A DNA stretch of 64,000 bases from Pikeienuella piscinae (GTDB taxonomy: Bacteria; Pseudomonadota; Alphaproteobacteria; Rhodobacterales; Rhodobacteraceae), in the NCBI RefSeq assembly GCF_011044155.1, contig NZ_CP049056.1, positions 3,414,001 to 3,478,000 on the forward strand, in the 5' to 3' direction. The position numbers and the translations under genes are program-made. This document shows, in pieces, positions 54,714 through 62,767 of this stretch. The notes beneath the pieces were generated by a model. That model made no database searches. It had not been told where the DNA came from and saw only the letters and a list, made by a program, of their open reading frames with translations. Numbering within the stretch: position 1 is the first letter of the stretch; the number at the start of each line of letters is the position of its first letter.

Positions 54714-56066
54714 TCAGGCCACGCGCTTGCGAAGCGCCAGCGGCAGCGCGAGGTCGATCGCGAGCATCACCAGAAGCGACAGCCCGACCAGCGGAAAGAC
54801 GATTCCGGCGACTACCGCGAAAACGAGGATCGCGCGCGGCGCCCGCCAGTCGGCCGGCGGCCGCGGCGCGCCGAGCCCGCCGGCCGGCCGGCGCTTCCAC
54901 CACATAACGAGGGCGGAGACCGCCATCAGGATGATCGAAACGCAAGCGAACAACATCGCGGCCTGATTCAGCGCGCCGAATTCCTGCCCCATATGGACGC
55001 TGATCCCCCATTCCGCCGCCCGGCCGAGCGCGCCGAGATCGGCGAGGCCCATGTCGAAGAGCTTCTCGCCGGTGTACTGGTCGAAATGGATCACCCGTTC
55101 GAAGGTGATGTCGTCAGGGTAGACCGAAGCGGTGAAAACTCCCTCCGGCCCGCCGGGCATGTCGAGCGCGTATCCGGGGTGAATCCCCGTCGCTTCGACC
55201 AATTCGATGATGCGGTCGAGGCCAATCGGCACGCCTTCTGCCGCGCCGGAGATCGGCATCGGCTGATGCTCCAGTATCCACGGCGTCTGGTCTAGCGCCG
55301 CGCCGGTCGGGACGTTCGATGTCGGGTAGGAGCCCCAGTAGCCGTCCGGCATCCCCAGCCCCGCCTTGTAGGAGAGGTCGTAGAACTGGGCGCCCCATAC
55401 GCCGGACCACGGCAGTCCGGTGAGGGCGAGAAAGCCGATGAAGAGCGCGGCGTAGGCTCCGGTGACGGCGTGCAGATCTCGCCAAAACGGCCGCCCTTTG
55501 GCGCGACGCGGGCGAAAAACTCCGACGCCGCGGCCCCGCGGCCACCAGAGATAAAGCCCACTGACGACGAGCAGCAGCGCCCAGCCGGCGACCGCCTCGA
55601 TGATCCGGTTCCCCCACCAGCCGATATATTCGAGGCTGTGTATCTTCCGGACCAGCCACATCGCCGGTGAACCGGCGGCGCCCCCGTCCCAGACGCTGCC
55701 GAGCGCTTTCCCGTCATATGGATTCACATAGATGGTGTCGCTGACGCTGTCGTCGCTGGCGATCTTCACCTCCGCCGCTCGGTCCGACGCGGAGGGGGGC
55801 CGGTAGGTCTTCACCTTCCCTGGAGAATAGGCCAGCGCGCTCGCGACGAGCGTGGAGGCGGGAAGCGGCGCCGATTCTTGCGGCTCGACGATCCGGAGAT
55901 CGCCGTAGAAGGCGTTGTTGATCTCGTCCTTGAAAAGATACAACCCGCCGGTGATGGCGATCAGGATCATGAACGGAAGAACGATCAGTCCGGCGTAGAA
56001 ATGCCAGCGCCATACGGCGCGATAAAGCGCGGAGGCGCCGGCCCCCGCAACAGATGAGTCTGTCAT
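54714..56066 (-). CDS. PepSY-associated membrane protein
   Basis: A 450-residue protein of the PepSY-associated TM family (PiuB-like), often linked to siderophore or metal reduction. About four helices are evident: near 20-42, 160-177, 205-222 and 370-395, with WHFYAGLIVLPFMILIAITGGLYLFKDE at the first. HSLEYIGWWG and DLHAVTGAYAALFIGF bear conserved His/heme-like features. It lies 66 bases downstream of a DUF2946-like gene, suggesting a copper or iron module. Confidence 0.85.
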   Translation of the reverse strand: MTDSSVAGAGASALYRAVWRWHFYAGLIVLPFMILIAITGGLYLFKDEINNAFYGDLRIVEPQESAPLPASTLVASALAYSPGKVKTYRPPSASDRAAEVKIASDDSVSDTIYVNPYDGKALGSVWDGGAAGSPAMWLVRKIHSLEYIGWWGNRIIEAVAGWALLLVVSGLYLWWPRGRGVGVFRPRRAKGRPFWRDLHAVTGAYAALFIGFLALTGLPWSGVWGAQFYDLSYKAGLGMPDGYWGSYPTSNVPTGAALDQTPWILEHQPMPISGAAEGVPIGLDRIIELVEATGIHPGYALDMPGGPEGVFTASVYPDDITFERVIHFDQYTGEKLFDMGLADLGALGRAAEWGISVHMGQEFGALNQAAMLFACVSIILMAVSALVMWWKRRPAGGLGAPRPPADWRAPRAILVFAVVAGIVFPLVGLSLLVMLAIDLALPLALRKRVA

Positions 56067-56132
56067 TGTCGGTCTCTTTCGGATTCGGTGCGGCGTCCAT
56101 CAACGACGGACGCGGAAACGTCGCTGCGATCT

Positions 56133-56525
56133 CTACGATGCGAATCCGGGTGGAGCGCGGGGGCGGAACGCCGTCGTCGCGACGTGTAGGGGCGTTGGTG
56201 CGACGTGGGGGGGCGCGGGCGGCGCCGGAAGCGCAATGGGAGGCGGGGCGCCGGCCAGCGCCTCCAGCGTGGCGTGATTGAGTCCGAACCAGGGGCAGGG
56301 GGCATCCGCCGGGGCAGTCTTGGTCGTCGGCGCATTTTCCGCCGATCCCGCCAGTTCGTTTACCGCGACGTAGACGATCTCGCCGCCCGTGCAGATCGGA
56401 ACATAGCCCTCCGCCGGCGCTGCGATGGCGGCGGGCGCGAACGCGCGGAACGACAGCAGGAGCGCAAGAATCACCGCGACCGGCGCCGGTGGGCATCGTC
56501 TCCAGCGGTGCAGATGGCGGATCAT
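56133..56525 (-). CDS. DUF2946-like small exported protein
   Basis: A 130-residue protein with a basic, hydrophobic N-terminal signal or anchor (PPAPVAVILALLLSFRAFAPAA) followed by GYVPICTGGEIVYVAV and APCPWFGLNH, the CP-type motif of the DUF2946 family. The tail is Ala/Pro/His-rich. It is co-oriented with the PepSY gene. Such proteins are often found beside copper or TonB-linked genes. Metal specificity is not proven. Confidence 0.7.
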   Translation of the reverse strand: MIRHLHRWRRCPPAPVAVILALLLSFRAFAPAAIAAPAEGYVPICTGGEIVYVAVNELAGSAENAPTTKTAPADAPCPWFGLNHATLEALAGAPPPIALPAPPAPPHVAPTPLHVATTAFRPRAPPGFAS

Positions 56526-56563
56526 GGCGACAATACGCGCGAAAACCGGCGCGTGGTCAATAC

Positions 56564-56589
56564 GACGTCAGGCGTAGACGCCTGACGTC
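56564..56589. promoter_or_regulatory. Perfect 11-bp inverted repeat
   Basis: GACGTCAGGCG and CGCCTGACGTC flank TAGA. It lies 57 bases past the infC stop and just upstream of a TTGACC element (56555-56560, minus strand) with a TATTGT-like box near 56530-56535. It may be the infC terminator, though it has no T-tract, or an operator for the DUF2946/PepSY transcript. Confidence 0.6.
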
Positions 56590-56646
56590 CCGTCGTGCTG
56601 GGCCCGTCCGAAGGGTGGTTCTCAGCGATTCGGCCTCAGCGGAGCC

Positions 56647-57192
56647 TCAGGCCCGGTTCGGCGCCACCACCATGATCATCTGGCGGCCTTCCATCTTCGG
56701 CATGGATTCGACCTTGGCGACGCCCTCGATCTCGCCGGCGATCTTGCGCAGAAGATCGCGGCCAAGCTCCTGATGGGCCATCTCGCGTCCCCGGAACCGA
56801 AGCGTCACCTTGACCTTGTCGCCTTCGTCAAGAAACCGGTTCACGCTCCGCATCTTTACGTCGTAGTCATGCGTGTCGATATTCGGGCGGAACTTGACTT
56901 CCTTGACCTCGATGATCTTCTGCTTCTTCTTCGCCTCGGCCGCCTTTTTCTGGCTTTCGTACTTGAACTTGCCGACATCCATGATCTTGCAGACGGGCGG
57001 ATTCGCGTTCGGCGAAATCTCGACCACGTCGAGTCCGACCTCCTGCGCCATCTCGATGGCGTGCGCCGGCGTGACGACGCCATGATTGTCGCCGTTCTCG
57101 TCGATGAGACGGATTTCAGGGACGCGGATCATATCGTTCACGCGCGGTCCGGTGTCGCGCGTCGGCGGGGCGTTGTGCGGTCTGCGAGCTAT
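56647..57192 (-). CDS. infC: Translation initiation factor IF-3
   Basis: A 181-residue IF3 that blocks premature 50S joining and checks start codons. The family hallmark [33 protein letters not shown] and [14 protein letters not shown] are intact. The usual gene start is not an ATG. I place it on the AUA at 57192: the frame reads [19 protein letters not shown] directly after it, matching the alphaproteobacterial N-terminus, with an AAGGA site nine bases upstream. A GTG at 57141 would remove this segment. Rare start codons allow IF3 autoregulation in other bacteria. Confidence 0.93.
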   Translation of the reverse strand: MARRPHNAPPTRDTGPRVNDMIRVPEIRLIDENGDNHGVVTPAHAIEMAQEVGLDVVEISPNANPPVCKIMDVGKFKYESQKKAAEAKKKQKIIEVKEVKFRPNIDTHDYDVKMRSVNRFLDEGDKVKVTLRFRGREMAHQELGRDLLRKIAGEIEGVAKVESMPKMEGRQMIMVVAPNRA

Positions 57193-57304
57193 GGTGTCGG
57201 TTCCTTGCCAGTTTCAACGAATGCGGCGCCGCCCGTTACGCCGGACGGCGCGTACCCCATCAAGGATAATGCCTGCGCGGTCAAGCGCAATGATTCGGCC
57301 CGAC

Positions 57305-58192
57305 TCAGCCTGATTTCAGCGCTTTCGCGGTCTTTTCTATGAATGCGGCGAAGTCATCGTGAAACTCGGGCCGGTTCAGCGCGAAGGCGACCGTCGCCTG
57401 AAGATAGCCGAGCTTGGTGCCGCAATCGAAGCGCTTTCCCTCGAAGCGCAGCCCGTAGACCGGCCGGCCGACCTTGATCTCTTCGGCGATCGCGTCAGTG
57501 AGTTGAATCTCGCCTCCCGCCCCGGATTTCAGCGCCGAGAGGTTCTTCATCACCCGAGGGCTGAGGATATACCGGCCGATCGCCGCGAGGTTCGAGGGCG
57601 CTTCCCCCGGTTTCGGCTTCTCGACGATGCCCTTCATCTCCACCAGGCGGCCGTCGTCCTTGGCCGGGTCCATGACGCCGTATTTGGAGACATCCTCCGG
57701 CCCGACCTCCATCGCGGCGACGATATTGCCGCCGGTGTCCTCGTAGACCTCGACCATCTGTTTCAGGCAGGGCGTCTCCGACTCGATGATGTCGTCCGGC
57801 AGGATCACCGCGAAGGGTTCGTCCCCGACGAGCTGGCGCGCGCACCAGACCGCATGGCCGAGGCCCAGCGCCTCCTGCTGGCGGATATAGCTGATCGCGC
57901 CGGAGGGCATGTCCGCCATCCTGATCATGTCGAGAAGCTCGGGCTTGCCCTTTTCCTCCAGCGCCCGCACCAGTTCGGGCGCGCTGTCGAAATAGTTCTC
58001 CAGGGCGGATTTCCCCTTCGCGGTGACGAAGATGAAATCGGTGATCCCGGCGGCGCGCGCCTCGTCGATCGCGTACTGGATCAGAGGCTTGTCGACCAGC
58101 GGCAGCACTTCCTTGGGCACCGCCTTCGTCGCGGGCAGGAATCGCGTGCCGAGACCGGCGACGGGAAAGACGGCTTTGCGAACTGACGGCAT
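57305..58192 (-). CDS. galU: UTP-glucose-1-phosphate uridylyltransferase
   Basis: A 295-residue enzyme that makes UDP-glucose, a donor for surface and storage glycans. The nucleotide loop FPVAGLGTRFLPATKAVPKE (11-30) and VDKPLIQYAIDEA are at the start, and ILPDDIIES near 130 and VEKPKPGEAPSNLAAIGRYIL near 190 complete the fold. I chose the ATG at 58192 with AGAGG five bases upstream; an upstream GTG is an alternative. It can feed the glycan cluster. Confidence 0.95.
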   Translation of the reverse strand: MPSVRKAVFPVAGLGTRFLPATKAVPKEVLPLVDKPLIQYAIDEARAAGITDFIFVTAKGKSALENYFDSAPELVRALEEKGKPELLDMIRMADMPSGAISYIRQQEALGLGHAVWCARQLVGDEPFAVILPDDIIESETPCLKQMVEVYEDTGGNIVAAMEVGPEDVSKYGVMDPAKDDGRLVEMKGIVEKPKPGEAPSNLAAIGRYILSPRVMKNLSALKSGAGGEIQLTDAIAEEIKVGRPVYGLRFEGKRFDCGTKLGYLQATVAFALNRPEFHDDFAAFIEKTAKALKSG

Positions 58193-58325
58193 CTGCACCT
58201 CTTCTGGTTTGCGGCGTATGTAACGGCACGGCTCGATAAATCCAACGTGATAAGTGGCGCCGGGTTGCGTCGCCCTGCGTCGCCGGGTCAGATCGACAGC
58301 GTATGAATGTGGGAACGGAGTCCGA

Positions 58326-59606
58326 ATGACTGATTATCGGGATGAGCGCGCGCTCCTGCGCCAGCTCTTCGACGCCGCCGTAGACGCCGCCGCGCCGGCG
58401 CGGTTGCTCGGCGCGCACCTGCCCCCGCCGCCGAAGGGGCGCCTGATCGTCCTTGGCGCCGGCAAGGCTGCGGCGGCGATGGCCGCGGCTTTCGAAGTTG
58501 AATGGGCGGCGCGCGGCGAAAACCCGGCGCCCGAAGGGCTTGTGGTGACGCGCTACGGCCACGGCGTTCCGACGAAGCTGATCGAGGTGGTCGAGGCGGC
58601 GCATCCCGAGCCGGACGAAGCCGGGCGGCGCGCGGCGGCGCGCATCCTCGCGCTGGCCGAGGGGGCCGGCGAAGACGATCTCGTCGTCGCGCTGATCTCC
58701 GGCGGCGGCTCGGCGCTCCTCACCTTGCCGGCGCCGGGAATCGCGTTCGGGGAGAAGCAGGCGATCAACCGCGCGCTGCTCGCCTCCGGCGCGCCGATTG
58801 GAGAGATGAACGCGGTCAGAAAACATCTGTCCGCGATCAAAGGCGGACGGCTGGCGGCCGCAGCATATCCGGCGCCGGTGCTGACGTTGGCGATTTCCGA
58901 CGTGCCGGGGGACGAGCCGTCGGTGATCGCCTCCGGCCCGACCGTGGCGGACGCGACGACATTCGCGGACGCGCGCGAGATCCTGCGGCGCAGGAAGCTC
59001 GACCCGGCGCCGTCGATCGCCGCGTATCTCGAGGCGGCGGAGGCGGAGACGCCGAAACCGGGCGACGCGCGGTTGGCGCGGGCCGAGTTCCGCCTGATCG
59101 GGGCGCCGATGAAGTCGCTTGAGGCGGCGGCCAGGGTCGCAGAGGCGGCTGGTTTTCGCGCGGTCGTCCTGGGCGACGCGCTGGAGGGCGAGGCGCGTGA
59201 ACTCGGGGCCGAAATGGCGGCGCGCGCTCTGGGCGAGACGGGCCCTGTGGCGCTGATCTCCGGCGGCGAGACCACGGTGACGCTGAACGACGGCGAAAAA
59301 CCGAAAGGGCGCGGCGGGCGCAATGTCGAGTTCCTGCTCGGCCTCGCCAGCGCGCTCGACGGCGCGCCCGGCGTTCTCGCCATCGCCGGTGACACGGACG
59401 GGGTGGACGGGATGGCGGAGATCGCCGGCGCCATCGTCGATCCCGAAACCCCGAAGCGGGCGACGGACGCCGGGGTCTCGCTCGACGCCGCGCTCGGCGC
59501 GCATGACGGGCACGGGTTTTTCGAGGCGACCGGCGATCAGGTGATCACCGGCCCGACGCTGACCAATGTAAACGACTTCCGCGCCATCCTCGTACGGCGC
59601 GCCTGA
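58326..59606 (+). CDS. Glycerate 2-kinase (MOFRL family)
   Basis: A 426-residue kinase that phosphorylates glycerate. The N-terminal LIVLGAGKAAAAMA, LISGGGSALLTLPAPGI, NAVRKHLSAIKGGRLA and C-terminal MOFRL-type segments GGRNVEFLLGLA and GDTDGVDG are all seen. Such enzymes join serine or hydroxypyruvate breakdown to 2-phosphoglycerate. Divergent from galU. Confidence 0.93.
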   Translation: MTDYRDERALLRQLFDAAVDAAAPARLLGAHLPPPPKGRLIVLGAGKAAAAMAAAFEVEWAARGENPAPEGLVVTRYGHGVPTKLIEVVEAAHPEPDEAGRRAAARILALAEGAGEDDLVVALISGGGSALLTLPAPGIAFGEKQAINRALLASGAPIGEMNAVRKHLSAIKGGRLAAAAYPAPVLTLAISDVPGDEPSVIASGPTVADATTFADAREILRRRKLDPAPSIAAYLEAAEAETPKPGDARLARAEFRLIGAPMKSLEAAARVAEAAGFRAVVLGDALEGEARELGAEMAARALGETGPVALISGGETTVTLNDGEKPKGRGGRNVEFLLGLASALDGAPGVLAIAGDTDGVDGMAEIAGAIVDPETPKRATDAGVSLDAALGAHDGHGFFEATGDQVITGPTLTNVNDFRAILVRRA

Positions 59607-59624
59607 CCTGGCGCGCCGCGCGCC

Positions 59625-60725
59625 TCATTCGGCGGCGCTGAGCACGCCCCGGTTGATCTGATCCTGCTCGATGCTTTCAAAGAGCGCGCGGAAATTGCCC
59701 TCGCCGAAGCCGTCGTCGCCCTTCCTCTGGATGAATTCGAAGAAGATCGGGCCGACGACGGTTTTCGAGAAGATCTGCAGCAGGATCCGCGTCATCCCGC
59801 CATCCACGACGCCTTCGCCGTCGATCAGGATGCCGTGCCGCTTCATCCGTTCGATCGGCTCCTCGTGGCCGGTCACGCGCTTGTGGCTCATGTCGTAATA
59901 GACATCGGGCGGCGCCGGCATGAACTCCATCCCGTTGGCCGCGAGCGCGTCGACCGAGGAGTAGATGTCGTTGGTCGCCACGGCGATGTGCTGGATGCCC
60001 TCGCCATTGTATTCGCGCAGATACTCCTCGATCTGGCTGGTCTCGTCGGCGCTTTCGTTGATCGGGATGCGGATCTTGCCGCAGGGCGAGGTCAGCGCGC
60101 GCGAGGTGAGCCCGGTCATCCTCCCCTTGATGTCGAAGAACCGGATCTCCTTGAAATTGAAGATGCCGGAATAGAACCGGTACCACTTGTCCATATTGCC
60201 GCGATGGACGTTGTGGGTGAGGTGGTCGAGATAAAAGAACCCGATCCCCTCCGGCTTCGGGTCAACCTCGCCGAGCCATTCGTAATCCGCCGCGTAGGGC
60301 GAGACGCCGTCACGGGCGACGAAATAGAGCAGCGAGCCGCCGATGCCGAGAATGGCGGGGGCGTCCATAACCTTGTCATCGCCGTGATAGCCCTTCGCGC
60401 CATTGGCGACGGCGTGCGCATAAGCCTGCTGCGGATCGACGACGCGCCACGCCATTGACGCGGCGCAGGGGCCGTGCGCCTTGACGAAATCGGCGGCGAA
60501 ATCGCCCGGTTCGGCATTGACCAGATAGTTGATGTCGCCCTGCCGGTAGAGCGTCACGTCCTTCGTGCGATGTTTGGCGACGGCGGTGTAGCCCATCTGT
60601 TCGAAGAGCGCGTGCAGGGCCTCCGGCTCCGGATGCGCGAACTCGACGAACTCGAACCCGTCCGTGCCGGCGGGGTTCTGCGCGGTGATCTCGGCGGGGG
60701 CGGCGTCGTGCGGGAAGGGTCCCAT
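59625..60725 (-). CDS. hppD: 4-hydroxyphenylpyruvate dioxygenase
   Basis: A 366-residue Fe(II) dioxygenase converting 4-hydroxyphenylpyruvate to homogentisate in tyrosine breakdown. The three iron ligands align with H168 (DHLTHNV), H246 (IQHIAVAT) and E330 (FFEFIQRKG). The C-terminal helix with GDDGFGEGNF gates the active site. The ATG at 60725 has AAGAGGAG upstream. The longer frame to 60923 is antisense to the regulator. No hmgA or fahA is nearby. Confidence 0.97.
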   Translation of the reverse strand: MGPFPHDAAPAEITAQNPAGTDGFEFVEFAHPEPEALHALFEQMGYTAVAKHRTKDVTLYRQGDINYLVNAEPGDFAADFVKAHGPCAASMAWRVVDPQQAYAHAVANGAKGYHGDDKVMDAPAILGIGGSLLYFVARDGVSPYAADYEWLGEVDPKPEGIGFFYLDHLTHNVHRGNMDKWYRFYSGIFNFKEIRFFDIKGRMTGLTSRALTSPCGKIRIPINESADETSQIEEYLREYNGEGIQHIAVATNDIYSSVDALAANGMEFMPAPPDVYYDMSHKRVTGHEEPIERMKRHGILIDGEGVVDGGMTRILLQIFSKTVVGPIFFEFIQRKGDDGFGEGNFRALFESIEQDQINRGVLSAAE

Positions 60726-60817
60726 GGGGCGGCTCCTCTTTAAGAATGGCGATTTCGTGAGGATATACGCCGAAACATGCGATATGTCCGTGCGTAATGG
60801 GAATAATCGGCTATTCA

Positions 60818-60836
60818 TACGCACATACTGTGCGCA
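60818..60836. promoter_or_regulatory. Operator candidate between hppD and Lrp-type gene
   Basis: TACGCACA-TAC-TGTGCGCA is an inverted repeat with one mismatch in eight, in AT-rich DNA between the divergent genes. A related GTGCGTAAT half lies near 60789-60797. Likely bound by the Lrp-type regulator. Confidence 0.5.
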
Positions 60837-60858
60837 AGGTCGAGAAAGGATGCGCGAA

Positions 60859-61317
60859 ATGGACCTCGACGGCTTCGACCGGAAGATTCTCGCGCTCCTG
60901 CAGGCGGACGCGAGTCTCACCACCGCCCAGCTTGCCGGGGCGGTCGCGCTCTCGCCCTCGCAATGCTCGCGCCGCCGGATCGCGCTGGAGGCCGCCGGGC
61001 TGATCGCCGGCTACCGGGCGGAACTGGACGCCCATCTGCTCGGCTATGGCGTCGAGGCGTTCAGCCGGGTGACCCTTGCGGCGCATTCCGAAACCGTGGT
61101 GGACGATATCGCCGGGTTCTTCGACGCGCTGCCCGAGGTCCGCATGGCCTACACGCTGACCGGCGATGCGGATTACCTTCTCCACGTGCAGGTGCGCTCG
61201 CTGGACGAGTTGGCGAGCTTCGTGCACCGGCGGCTCCTGCCGCACCCGATGGTGGCGCAGGTTCGCTCCGACATCGTGCTGCAACGTGTCGGGCGGCCGA
61301 AAGGCGTGCCGATCTGA
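60859..61317 (+). CDS. Lrp/AsnC-family regulator
   Basis: A 152-residue regulator. The winged helix starts DLDGFDRKILALLQADASLTTAQLA with recognition helix ALSPSQCSRRRIALEAAGLI. The RAM domain with LGYGVEAFSRVTL and VRMAYTLTGDADYLLHVQV follows. The ATG at 60859 has AGAAAGGA eight bases upstream. Divergent from hppD, so it probably controls that gene in response to an aromatic amino acid. Confidence 0.9.
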   Translation: MDLDGFDRKILALLQADASLTTAQLAGAVALSPSQCSRRRIALEAAGLIAGYRAELDAHLLGYGVEAFSRVTLAAHSETVVDDIAGFFDALPEVRMAYTLTGDADYLLHVQVRSLDELASFVHRRLLPHPMVAQVRSDIVLQRVGRPKGVPI

Positions 61318-61450
61318 GGCGGGCGCGGGACGTCAGGATTTCATTAACTAAATTTATCCAGCAATATCAGATAGCTGCTCGCGATAACCATGGTTATCCG
61401 CCGCGCGCGGCCCGCTGGACTTTCGACCCGGTCCGTGCGCGAGTGCCGTC

Positions 61451-62632
61451 ATGTCGAAATCCGTCGCCGTTTCCCTTCTCTGCCTCGCCGTCGTCGCCGG
61501 CATGGCGCCCTGGTTCGCCGCCGCAGCAGCGATGCCGGACATGGCGCGGGAGGCGGCGCTCGGCCCCGCGAGGCAGGCGCTGATGTCCTCCGCCGTTCAG
61601 GCCGGCTTCGTGATCGGCGCGCTCGGCTCGGCTATCACCGGGCTCTCCGACCGGTTCGACCCGCGCCGCGTGCTCGCCGCCGCCGCGTTGATGAACGCCG
61701 GCGCCACCGGCGCGCTCCTTCTCATCGCGCCCGGCTCGGACGCCGCGGTCGCACTGCGCTTTCTTACTGGGGCGGGGTTCGCGGGGATCTATCCGCTCGG
61801 CATGAAGATCGCCGTCGGCTGGGGCCTGCGCGATCGGGGGCTTCTGGTCGGCACGCTGGTAGGGGCGCTGACGGTCGGCTCGGCGGCGCCGCATTTGGCC
61901 GCCTATCTTGGCGGCGCCGAATGGCGGTTGGTGATCGGCTCCGCCGCCGCCGCGTCGCTCTTCGCCGCGCTCGTCGCGCCCTTCGTCCGGCTCGGCCCGC
62001 ATCACGCGCGCGCACCGGTTTTCGACCCGAAGGTGATCCGCCTGATCTGGACCGATCGGCGCATCCGCGCCGCCACCGGCGGCTATCTCGGCCATATGTG
62101 GGAGCTGTACGCGATGTGGGGCTGGGTCGGCGCGGCGGCGGCTGCGGGCTATGGCGCACGTCTCGGAACATCGGAAGCGGAGCGTCTGGCGGCGCTGACC
62201 GCCTTTCTCGCCATCGCGATCGGCGCGGCGTTCTGCGCCCCGGCCGGTTGGCTCGCCGACCGTGTCGGCAAGGCGCGGGTCGCGGCCGGCGCGATGATGA
62301 TCTCCGGCGCGGCGGCGCTGGCGGTCGCGCTGGCGCATGGCGGGCCGGTCTGGCTCTCGTTCATTCTGATCCTGATCTGGGGCGCGGCGGTGATCCCCGA
62401 CAGCGCGCAGTTCTCGGCGTTGATCGCCGACGCCGCGCCGGCCGAGGCCGCCGGCAGCCTGATGACAATGCAGACCGCGCTCGGCTTCACGCTGACCGTC
62501 GCGACGGTGCAGGCGACGCCGATCCTCGCGGCGATGGCCGGCTGGCCGGCGGTGCTGGCGCTGATGGCGCTTGGCCCGGCGGTCGGCGTCGCCGCGCTCC
62601 GTCCGCTTCTGCTTCGGCGGGCGCATTTGTGA
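61451..62632 (+). CDS. Major facilitator superfamily transporter
   Basis: A 393-residue protein with about 12 hydrophobic helices and the MFS loop GLSDRFDPRRVLAAAALM between helices 2 and 3. The second half has AGWLADRVGKARVAAGAMM. Resembles the CynX/NarK-like YnfM group more than sugar porters. It follows the Lrp gene after 133 bases. Substrate unknown. Confidence 0.85.
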   Translation: MSKSVAVSLLCLAVVAGMAPWFAAAAAMPDMAREAALGPARQALMSSAVQAGFVIGALGSAITGLSDRFDPRRVLAAAALMNAGATGALLLIAPGSDAAVALRFLTGAGFAGIYPLGMKIAVGWGLRDRGLLVGTLVGALTVGSAAPHLAAYLGGAEWRLVIGSAAAASLFAALVAPFVRLGPHHARAPVFDPKVIRLIWTDRRIRAATGGYLGHMWELYAMWGWVGAAAAAGYGARLGTSEAERLAALTAFLAIAIGAAFCAPAGWLADRVGKARVAAGAMMISGAAALAVALAHGGPVWLSFILILIWGAAVIPDSAQFSALIADAAPAEAAGSLMTMQTALGFTLTVATVQATPILAAMAGWPAVLALMALGPAVGVAALRPLLLRRAHL

Positions 62633-62767
62633 GCAACGACACGATCTGCGTGCGCCGCTGGTAAGAATCTCTACGCAAACGCGAATTATCCGCTAAGGTG
62701 ACGCTGTATTCAGCGGGCGCGGGTCCGGCGTCCAGGCTATGAGCCGGCTATCAGGGAGAGGGGAACC

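Noticed and set aside
57495-59513. 672-codon minus-strand frame
   Set aside because: Spans the divergent galU/glycerate kinase boundary in the wrong frame and has no domain.
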